In this document: one piece after another, positions 1 to 5,164 of the stretch | How the letters are laid out: each line of letters starts with the position of its first letter | Numbering within the stretch: the first letter of the stretch is position 1 | DNA from: Betaproteobacteria bacterium | Lineage (GTDB): Bacteria; Pseudomonadota; Gammaproteobacteria; Burkholderiales; Eutrophovitaceae | DNA length: 6,665 nucleotides | Reading direction: 5' to 3' | Assembly (NCBI GenBank): GCA_009886305.1 | Contig: QXZO01000200.1 | Span: 1-6,665, forward strand | Made by a program: the position numbers and the translations under genes | Notes under the pieces: generated by a model | What the model was told of the DNA's origin: nothing | What the model saw: the letters and a program-made list of their open reading frames with translations, nothing else | Database searches by the model: none

Positions 1-1039
1 TGGACCAGGCGAGCCTGGCAACGATACATGGGGTGGTGATTCTTGGAAGTACGGTGGTGGATCAACATGGATTACTGGTTCTTACGATAAAGAAACCAAC
101 CAGCTTTTCTGGCCAGTTGGAAACCCAGGTCCTGACTTTGATCGTCACGTTCGTCCAGGAGATAACCTCTTCTCGAACTCAACACTTGTAGTTGATGCTG
201 ACTCAGGAAAAATCGATCGATACTTCCAATACACTCCAAATGATCCATACGATTATGATGGCGTGAATGAGAACGTTCAGATTGACCTTGGCGGTAAGAA
301 GCTATTTGTTCACGGCGACAGAAACGGCCATATCTATGGTATCGACCGTCGAAACACCGTGAAGACTGCTTCAGGTAACGAGATGGTATGTCTCTGGGCT
401 ACAGTAATGAATGACGTTAACTGGATTAAAGAGCCAATCAGTCCAGATAACGGAAATTGCCGACCAGTATTCAACTACCCAGAAATGGATGTTGTTTATG
501 ATCGTGTAACCCAAAACATTGCACCATCACTTGACGGCGGTAAAGAGTGGCATCCACTCTCAGTTAGCCTTCGAACTAAGATGGCTTATGTACCAATCTA
601 CAACTTCACGATGGACCTCCAGGCTAAGAAAATGGAGTGGAAGCGTGGTGAGTGGTATTTAGGTGCTAAGGTTATTACGTTCAACGCTGGCGCTGGCTTG
701 ATTAAAGCGTTTGATGTTGCTACTGGTAAGCTTACTTGGACTAAGTCACAGAGCTGGCCAGCAACAAGTGGTCTTTTGAGCACTGCTGGTGGACTCGCAT
801 TCTATGGCGATCCAGAGGGCCGTTTCAACGCTGTTAATGACGAGACAGGCGAACACTTGTGGGCATTCAACGTTGGTACAGGAATCCACGGTAACCCAAC
901 CACATACACCATGGATGGCAAGCAGTACGTTGCTATCGTATACGGTGCTGGTGGTGGTGGTATCTGGCCTCTCTACTACGCAAACTTCCTTAAGACACAC
1001 ACCAAAGGTGGTGGCTTAATGGTCTTTTCAGTTAACTAA
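1..1039 (+). CDS. PQQ-dependent alcohol dehydrogenase, methanol/ethanol family (XoxF-like), 5'-truncated by window
   Basis: This is the C-terminal 345 residues of a periplasmic quinoprotein alcohol dehydrogenase; the frame is open from base 2, so the start lies outside the window. The eight-bladed propeller pattern is clear: TWGGDSWKYGGGSTW at the left edge, GNPGP, RPGDN, TPND, GDRNGHIY, AFDVATGKLTW, TAGGLAFYG, DGKQYVAIVYGAGGG and a terminal GGGLMVFS. By family knowledge, the Asn of GNPGP (bases 122-124) and the first Asp of YDYDGVNE (251-253, the catalytic base) bind the metal, and the Arg of DRNG contacts PQQ. The second Asp (257-259), two residues after the catalytic one, is the extra ligand diagnostic of lanthanide-dependent enzymes (XoxF, PedH). 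The true substrate (methanol, ethanol or another alcohol) cannot be read from this part. An XoxJ-like and a cytochrome gene follow, and no small-subunit gene is present. Codons are strongly C-biased (Asn AAC 20, AAT 5), suggesting high expression. Confidence 0.95.
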   Translation, partial: GPGEPGNDTWGGDSWKYGGGSTWITGSYDKETNQLFWPVGNPGPDFDRHVRPGDNLFSNSTLVVDADSGKIDRYFQYTPNDPYDYDGVNENVQIDLGGKKLFVHGDRNGHIYGIDRRNTVKTASGNEMVCLWATVMNDVNWIKEPISPDNGNCRPVFNYPEMDVVYDRVTQNIAPSLDGGKEWHPLSVSLRTKMAYVPIYNFTMDLQAKKMEWKRGEWYLGAKVITFNAGAGLIKAFDVATGKLTWTKSQSWPATSGLLSTAGGLAFYGDPEGRFNAVNDETGEHLWAFNVGTGIHGNPTTYTMDGKQYVAIVYGAGGGGIWPLYYANFLKTHTKGGGLMVFSVN

Positions 1040-1086
1040 TATTGACTGATTAGACGCTGCTGAGAAGTAGTTGTAAGAACTAAATG

Positions 1087-1118
1087 AGGGAGGGCTTTCT
1101 AGCCCTCCCTTGTTTTTA
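1087..1118 (+). terminator. Rho-independent terminator after the PQQ dehydrogenase
   Basis: A 9-bp G+C-rich stem, GGGAGGGCT (1088-1096) with AGCCCTCCC (1101-1109), extended by an A-T pair, closes a four-base TTCT loop. It is followed by TTGTTTTTAT. It starts about 48 bases after the dehydrogenase stop codon and has no U-tract in the other orientation, so it acts on the plus strand. It should end most dehydrogenase transcripts before the downstream genes. Confidence 0.92.
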
Positions 1119-1140
1119 TAACAAGAGTTGTAAAAATAGA

Positions 1141-1164
1141 TGATCACAGAATTATCTGTAATCA
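1141..1164. promoter_or_regulatory. 24-bp near-perfect inverted repeat, possible operator upstream of the xoxJ-like gene
   Basis: The half-sites TGATCACAGA (1141-1150) and TCTGTAATCA (1155-1164) are reverse complements at 9 of 10 positions, around an ATTA spacer. The repeat lies between the dehydrogenase terminator and the binding-protein start, about 100 bases upstream of that start. It has no following T-run and is A+T-rich, so it looks more like a dimeric regulator site than a terminator. I could not recognise a confident -35/-10 pair next to it, and the regulator is unknown. Confidence 0.4.
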
Positions 1165-1256
1165 AACGGAGATAAAAGTCCGTAAGTGTTCATTACTAAA
1201 AATAGTCTGAACTAAGGAGACGTAAACAGATCTTTCTTAGGTCAATCACAGTTTCC

Positions 1257-1270
1257 GGGAGATAGCATTG
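1257..1270 (+). promoter_or_regulatory. Ribosome binding site and TTG start of the xoxJ-like gene
   Basis: GGGAG (1257-1261) lies six bases before TTG (1268-1270). This supports initiation at the rare TTG codon. The first in-frame ATG (1304-1306) would remove the lysine-containing start of the signal peptide and has no comparable Shine-Dalgarno sequence. Confidence 0.7.
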
Positions 1271-2143
1271 TTAAATCATAAATGGTTGAAAGTTTTAATT
1301 TTTATGGCGTTTGGTTCGCTGCCGCTGATCGGCTCAGCGAATGAGGTACAGAGTACTTTCGACAAAATTCAAGAGCGAGGTAAGATGACGGTTTGCGCAG
1401 ACCCTTACTCTTACCCTTATTCAGTTAAAAATGTCACTCCACCAGGGTTCGATGTGGAAATTATGAGTGAGCTCGGGAAGCTGGGTGGTTTTGAGCTTGA
1501 GATGTCCTGGGCCGATACGGGTACCCGAGGCGGTATGTCACGAGCGCTCCGTAATTCGATCATAAAAGGCCGATGTCATTTATTTGCTGGGGTTGGGGAT
1601 AATGGCGAAGATGACGTATTAATGGGCCAGTTGAAGTTCACTGAGGCTTATATGGCTGTAGGCTACGTGATGGTTACCCAAAATGAAGCATCAGATATGA
1701 CCATCAAGGAAATTATTGATGGAGGTATTCCGATCGGGGTTCAAATGTCTACGCCAATGGATGCATGGTTGCATGATCGTGGGATTAAGCGTGCGTTACA
1801 AGCGGATAATGCCCGAGTGATGCGAGATATGGTTCGGGGTGAAACGAATGTGGCCATCGTGTTCTCACATGCACCGTCGCAAGCAAAACAGCGCCATCCA
1901 GAGGCTAACTTTGAGTTGTCCAACAACTATAGTGCTGCTCAATTATATGACGCAGTGGGCGAAGAATTCGTCGGTGATGGTTTGGGCCAACAACTGTGGG
2001 ATCTTAAATTTGTTGTCCGAAAGCAGGATAAAACTCTTCTAGATTTTATTAACAAGGGTATTGAGACATTAACCGAAAACGGTACAATAGCAAGAATAGT
2101 AGAGAAGTACGATGTTCCATATTTTCCTCCGTTGGAAGACTAA
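1268..2143 (+). CDS. xoxJ: Quinoprotein dehydrogenase-associated periplasmic binding protein (MxaJ/XoxJ-like)
   Basis: This 291-residue secreted protein belongs to the family-3 solute-binding fold, in the subgroup that accompanies PQQ alcohol dehydrogenases. A signal peptide is visible: Lys5 and Lys8, a hydrophobic core at about 7-22, and a likely cut after Gly-Ser-Ala24. Mature landmarks are VCADPYSYPYS (about 42-52), PPGFDVEIMSELGK (58-71), WADTGTRGG, and KGRCHLFAGVGDN (about 100-111), ending in a lobe-closing IVEKYDVPYFPP. Cys43 and Cys103 could form a disulfide. The VCADP...GFDVEI pattern and the neighbours identify the MxaJ/XoxJ type. In this family the protein is thought to bind the dehydrogenase and assist its maturation or activation rather than feed an ABC transporter, and no ATPase or permease gene is next to it. 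Translation starts at TTG. It lies 42 bases before the cytochrome gene, likely in one transcript with it. The symbol rests on family resemblance plus context. Confidence 0.85.
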   Translation: MLNHKWLKVLIFMAFGSLPLIGSANEVQSTFDKIQERGKMTVCADPYSYPYSVKNVTPPGFDVEIMSELGKLGGFELEMSWADTGTRGGMSRALRNSIIKGRCHLFAGVGDNGEDDVLMGQLKFTEAYMAVGYVMVTQNEASDMTIKEIIDGGIPIGVQMSTPMDAWLHDRGIKRALQADNARVMRDMVRGETNVAIVFSHAPSQAKQRHPEANFELSNNYSAAQLYDAVGEEFVGDGLGQQLWDLKFVVRKQDKTLLDFINKGIETLTENGTIARIVEKYDVPYFPPLED

Positions 2144-2185
2144 GAACATCTGTAGTAAATAATTTCAGCGGGGAGGCAATCAGTA

Positions 2186-2731
2186 ATGGAAAGTATTTCA
2201 TTTTTATCAATACTTCGACGTTTCAGCACATTAGCTGTTGTTGTTGGTGTCGGATTTTTAGCAAATGTGAGTGTAGGTACTGTTTATGCTCAAGAATCCA
2301 CCTTAGCGGATCAAACACTCACTCAGGAGTGCATTGATCAAGCATATTCCGGGACGATGCACCAGAGCAGTGATGCGGATTTGGCATTGGAAATCGAGAA
2401 AGACTGCTTGGTGCAAAATGGTAAACAGTGGTATGACCGAAGATGTTCTTTTTGTCACGGTGGAGCAGGTAAAGGTGGCAAAGGGCCTTGCTTGACGTGT
2501 GGGAAATTTGCTTATTCTGCAAATAGTAATATGGCGATATTGACGACGATTTCAGTTGGTATTACAAATAAAAGTCTTGGCGGTGCCATGGGTGCATTTG
2601 GAACGACGATTTCTGGGATGGATATCCTATCGATCGTTGCTTACATGCGATCGGAGGAGACTAGGCGTATTGCATCTGGTGAAATTAAGGACCCATACAT
2701 CAAAGAAGAGGTTATGGTTTTTCCTGAGTAA
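2186..2731 (+). CDS. Periplasmic cytochrome c, methanol-metabolism-related four-Cys type (XoxG-like role)
   Basis: This 181-residue secreted mono-haem cytochrome c is the probable electron acceptor of the upstream PQQ dehydrogenase. The signal peptide has Arg11-Arg12, a hydrophobic core at 14-27 and a VYA cut after residue 35. Haem is attached at CSFCH (Cys87, Cys90, His91), and Met135 in GGAMGAFG is the most likely sixth ligand. The segment GMDILSIVAYMR (144-155) is the usual C-terminal helix of class I cytochromes. Four further cysteines, Cys49, Cys74, Cys102 and Cys105 (GPCLTCGKF), are unusual for such a small cytochrome. From memory they match a 'c-type cytochrome, methanol metabolism-related' family defined by four Cys (TIGR03874, not checked here). 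GGGGAGG (2170-2176), nine bases before the ATG, is a strong ribosome site. The gene converges on dut and ends in a shared terminator. Calling it the functional XoxG is inference from position. Confidence 0.87.
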   Translation: MESISFLSILRRFSTLAVVVGVGFLANVSVGTVYAQESTLADQTLTQECIDQAYSGTMHQSSDADLALEIEKDCLVQNGKQWYDRRCSFCHGGAGKGGKGPCLTCGKFAYSANSNMAILTTISVGITNKSLGGAMGAFGTTISGMDILSIVAYMRSEETRRIASGEIKDPYIKEEVMVFPE

Positions 2732-2747
2732 GCATGGAGTTAAAGGT

Positions 2748-2775
2748 AAAAAAACCGGCTAAGGCCGGTTTTTTT
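2748..2775. terminator. Bidirectional rho-independent terminator between the cytochrome gene and dut
   Basis: AACCGGC (2753-2759) pairs with GCCGGTT (2764-2770) around a TAAG loop. Outer A-T pairs (2748-2752 with 2771-2775) give a 12-bp stem. The run of seven T on the right and seven A on the left supplies a U-tract in both transcription directions, so it can end both convergent operons. Its right arm overlaps the first two bases of the dut stop codon complement (2774-2776). Confidence 0.93.
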
Positions 2776-3223
2776 ATTGTTGCCCAGTACTTCCAAATCC
2801 CCCTGAGCCCCGTGTTGTTTGATCAAAATCATCTACCAAGTTGAATTTAACTTGCACTATAGGAATCACGACCAATTGTGCAATCCGATCCATTGGTGCG
2901 ATATTAAACGATTCCGAGCCTCTATTCCAAACAGATACCATAATTTGACCCTGATAATCCGAGTCTATAAGGCCGATTAGATTTCCTAGTACTATTCCAT
3001 GCTTGTGCCCAAGTCCCGAGCGGGGAAGAATTACGGCTGCATATTTTGGATCATCGATATTAATGGCAAAGCCCGTTGGCACCAATATTGTTTGGCCCGG
3101 TTCAATTATTTTTTCAGCTGTGATGCATGCCCTTAAATCAAGTCCTGCAGAACCGGGTGTTGAATATTTCGGTAGTTGTTCTTTGATTCTCGAATCTATA
3201 ATTTTTATGTCTAGTTGGCTCAT
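2774..3223 (-). CDS. dut: Deoxyuridine 5'-triphosphate nucleotidohydrolase (dUTPase)
   Basis: The enzyme hydrolyses dUTP to dUMP and pyrophosphate in the cytoplasm, keeping uracil out of DNA and supplying dUMP for thymidylate synthesis. All five motifs of the homotrimeric dUTPase family are present in order: PGSAGLDLRA (about 23-32), PRSGLGHKHG (about 67-76), GLIDSDYQGQI with the catalytic Asp (about 83-94), RIAQLVVIP, and the C-terminal RGSGGFGSTG, the phosphate-binding arm that closes the site. At 149 residues it is the normal length, close to E. coli Dut. It starts 19 bases after the coaBC stop with only a weak ribosome site, so it is probably translated from the coaBC transcript. The order coaBC-dut is the same as in E. 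coli. Its stop codon overlaps the bidirectional terminator shared with the cytochrome gene. Confidence 0.97.
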   Translation of the reverse strand: MSQLDIKIIDSRIKEQLPKYSTPGSAGLDLRACITAEKIIEPGQTILVPTGFAINIDDPKYAAVILPRSGLGHKHGIVLGNLIGLIDSDYQGQIMVSVWNRGSESFNIAPMDRIAQLVVIPIVQVKFNLVDDFDQTTRGSGGFGSTGQQ

Positions 3224-3242
3224 TGGTCTTTACTAATTGGCT

Positions 3243-4433
3243 CTACTGTTTATTTATAAGATGGCTAATATGTGTCATGAGTAGCCGGGCTTGTTCTAAT
3301 TTGGAGCTAGGTGGAAGTGTTTTGGATCCATCATCGTCAATTAGGATAAGGGAGTTCGTATCACTGTTGAGGGCTTCGGTAACGAGGTTAGCTACAATAA
3401 GAGGAATACCTTTTTCCATTCTCTTCTGCGTAGCATACTCCTCGACCTCTTGACTCTCTGCGGCAAAACCAACGCAGAAAGGACGATTTTTTCGACCGGC
3501 TACAGTTTTTAGAATATCTGGTGTTTCGTCAAACTCAATACTAAGTTTTTGTTGAGATTTTTTTATTTTATGCTCACTTGGATTTCTAACGCTAAAATCT
3601 GCAACGGCGGCAACTGAAATAAAAATATCGGCATGGTCAACTTCATTAAGTACTGCCTCGAGCATGTCTTTAGCCGAAATAATCGAGATGAAGCGTGCTT
3701 GAGATGGTGGCGTAAGGCTTGTTTTACCTGAAATGAGTGTGACGTTAGCGCCTGCATCACGGGCAGCTTGAGCAACGGCATACCCCATTTTCCCTGAACT
3801 CGCGTTTGTTATGCCACGTACAGCGTCAATGGCTTCATAAGTAGGCCCAGCGGTCACTACTACATTTCTATCCTGTAGGAGCTTTGGTTGGAGCCATGAG
3901 ATGATCTCACTCGCAATATGCCCTGGTTCACTCATTCGGCCTGCACCTTGCTCACCACACGCCTGTATCCCGCTATCAGGACCCACGAAATGTATACCGT
4001 CTTGCAGTAAGGTGTCCAAGTTTCTTTGTGTAGAAGAGTTTTCCCACATTTGTTTATTCATCGCAGGCGCGAGAATAAGGGGGCAGTCTCTAGCGAGACA
4101 TAAAGTGCTCAAAAGGTCATCTGCACGCCCTGCAGCTAACTTTGCCATAAAGTCGGCGGTCGCTGGTGCAACTAGTACTAGGTCGCAATCTCTAGATAGT
4201 TCGATATGGGGCATACCATTTGGAATGGATTGATCCCACATCGATGTGTGTACAGGATTTCCACTCAAAGCTTGTAGGGTCAGAGGAGAGATGAATTCTG
4301 CTCCAGAATTCGTCATGACTGCGCGAACGTCTGCACCTTCTTTGGTCAATAATCGGACGAGTTCTGCAGCCTTGTATGCTGCGATACCTCCTGTGACACC
4401 GAGGAGAATGCGTTTGCCGTTTAGCTCGTTCAT
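3243..4433 (-). CDS. coaBC: Bifunctional phosphopantothenoylcysteine decarboxylase / phosphopantothenate-cysteine ligase (CoaBC, Dfp)
   Basis: This cytoplasmic flavoprotein performs two steps of coenzyme A synthesis: CTP-dependent joining of 4'-phosphopantothenate and cysteine, then decarboxylation to 4'-phosphopantetheine. The N-terminal CoaC half shows GVTGGIAAYK (12-21), catalytic His76 in MPHIELSR, APATADFMAK, the PAMNKQMW motif with Asn126, and Cys159 in QACGEQGAGRM on the active-site flap. The C-terminal CoaB half begins near residue 189 with VVVTAGPTYEAIDAVR and has ITNASSGKMG with Asn210, AAVADF, Lys289 in KIKK and GFAAES; Asn210 and Lys289 fall at the numbers I recall for the key E. 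coli residues. The length of 396 residues is typical and both active sites look complete. No good Shine-Dalgarno sequence precedes the ATG. dut follows 19 bases downstream; a 73-base gap separates it from the DUF4340 gene upstream. Confidence 0.98.
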   Translation of the reverse strand: MNELNGKRILLGVTGGIAAYKAAELVRLLTKEGADVRAVMTNSGAEFISPLTLQALSGNPVHTSMWDQSIPNGMPHIELSRDCDLVLVAPATADFMAKLAAGRADDLLSTLCLARDCPLILAPAMNKQMWENSSTQRNLDTLLQDGIHFVGPDSGIQACGEQGAGRMSEPGHIASEIISWLQPKLLQDRNVVVTAGPTYEAIDAVRGITNASSGKMGYAVAQAARDAGANVTLISGKTSLTPPSQARFISIISAKDMLEAVLNEVDHADIFISVAAVADFSVRNPSEHKIKKSQQKLSIEFDETPDILKTVAGRKNRPFCVGFAAESQEVEEYATQKRMEKGIPLIVANLVTEALNSDTNSLILIDDDGSKTLPPSSKLEQARLLMTHISHLINKQ

Positions 4434-4467
4434 TTCTGTTTTTTTTGGAAAATCGCTAAATGAAAAC

Positions 4468-4500
4468 TTTATAGTATGCTTAGTTTACACCAATCGTCAT
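4468..4500 (-). promoter_or_regulatory. Weak candidate promoter for coaBC-dut
   Basis: On the minus strand, ATGACG (4495-4500) could serve as a -35 box, 18 bases before TACTAT (4471-4476) as a -10 box, each matching the sigma-70 consensus at four of six positions. An overlapping TATAAA (4468-4473) is a better -10 match but lacks a well-spaced partner. The site lies in the 73-base gap before coaBC, where no terminator hairpin is seen, so read-through from the upstream operon is also possible. Confidence 0.25.
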
Positions 4501-4506
4501 TTATCG

Positions 4507-5151
4507 TTATTGGTCTGCCTGCGTTTTAGATATTTCTTGATTAGCTTCTCGATTGATTGTTTGTATTTTCTCTACTAGTTCAATCAGGTTGGTATATTGG
4601 TAATCAGCAATCATCGCAACTTGATCTGATCCAACAAGGTGAATATATCGACTGAGGCGATCTGTGGCAAGGTCACCAAATGCGAATTGGCTAACGGGTC
4701 GCGACTTATCCCAACCGTATAGAAGTGAGATGAGAGAGGGTTTTGTAACACCATATTCATCTTTTTCTCTGGTTTTAAGACGTCTCTCGACTCGGGCATT
4801 TTCTAATCCCATTAATGACACTGCGATGGTTTCATTTTCATCTGGTGTTGCTACGTGTTCATGGGACGCTAATACTCCGTTTGTGGTCCCATGGGCATGA
4901 TAAAACCAGTGTCCAGAATCATCTTTTTCCAGTAGATACAAATCCCCCTGATAGACAAGTTCCACAGAATAAATTTCAGACAGACCAACCGGAAGTAAAG
5001 CGCCACTCTCAAATATATTTTTGTGGTCACCATGCCCTGCATGGCTCCCAGCAGCATTATCACCACTTTGGTTTAAGTTGATGAAAACGATGAACGCGAT
5101 TAGCCAAAACAATATGACCCAGACGATTTTGAGAGTCGAGTTAGAACGCAT
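4507..5151 (-). CDS. DUF4340-like membrane-anchored periplasmic protein, His-rich, partner of GldG-like protein
   Basis: This 214-residue protein has one N-terminal membrane segment (about 8-26, after Arg2 and Lys8) and a periplasmic remainder. The segments IYSVELVYQGDLYLLEKDDSGHWF, MGLENARVERRLK, YGVTKPSLISLLYG and FAFGDLATDRLSRYIHLVGSDQVAMI, in this order, follow the DUF4340 pattern. Such proteins are encoded beside GldG-like auxiliary proteins of ABC exporters, as here, and their biochemical role is not established. Two stretches are rich in histidine: 37-43 (SHAGHGDHK) and 81-99 (HWFYHAHG, then SHEH). I chose the ATG at 5149-5151: it overlaps the upstream stop as TAATG and has GGAG nine bases before it. 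An in-frame ATG 18 bases earlier (5167-5169) has no ribosome site and would add six residues. The substrate is unknown. Confidence 0.82.
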   Translation of the reverse strand: MRSNSTLKIVWVILFWLIAFIVFINLNQSGDNAAGSHAGHGDHKNIFESGALLPVGLSEIYSVELVYQGDLYLLEKDDSGHWFYHAHGTTNGVLASHEHVATPDENETIAVSLMGLENARVERRLKTREKDEYGVTKPSLISLLYGWDKSRPVSQFAFGDLATDRLSRYIHLVGSDQVAMIADYQYTNLIELVEKIQTINREANQEISKTQADQ

Positions 5152-5164
5152 TATCGTCTTCTCC
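5149..5164 (-). promoter_or_regulatory. TAATG stop-start overlap with internal ribosome binding site
   Basis: On the minus strand the TAA stop of the GldG-like gene (5153-5151) shares its last base with the ATG (5151-5149) of the DUF4340 gene. GGAG (5164-5161), inside the last codons of the upstream gene, lies nine bases before the ATG. The arrangement indicates translational coupling of the two proteins and decides the start. Confidence 0.75.

Noticed and set aside
746..1000. Antisense open frame of 84 codons under the dehydrogenase
   Set aside because: No family pattern or ribosome site, and it lies opposite a strongly conserved gene with high codon bias; it is a shadow frame.
263..1039. 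Dehydrogenase start at the GTG/ATG-like codon near 263
   Set aside because: The frame is open from base 2 and the upstream residues continue the quinoprotein pattern without break, including metal-binding residues, so the gene is truncated by the window edge, not started here.
1128..1157. TTGTAA as a -35 box for the xoxJ-like gene
   Set aside because: At 17-18 base spacing the -10 candidates (ATTATC, TTATCT) match the consensus poorly, so I could not support a promoter call.
1166..1183. Small hairpin ACGGA...TCCGT upstream of the xoxJ-like gene
   Set aside because: Only five base pairs with an eight-base loop and no T-run; expected by chance in a region of this length.
1268..2143. The binding protein as part of a nutrient ABC importer
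   Set aside because: No permease or ATPase gene is adjacent, and its VCADP...GFDVEI pattern with quinoprotein and cytochrome neighbours fits the MxaJ/XoxJ subgroup.
3901..4578. Two plus-strand open frames of 110 codons opposite coaBC and the following gap
   Set aside because: Their Cys/Ser/Pro-rich translations show no domain, and the opposite strand carries complete coaBC motifs.
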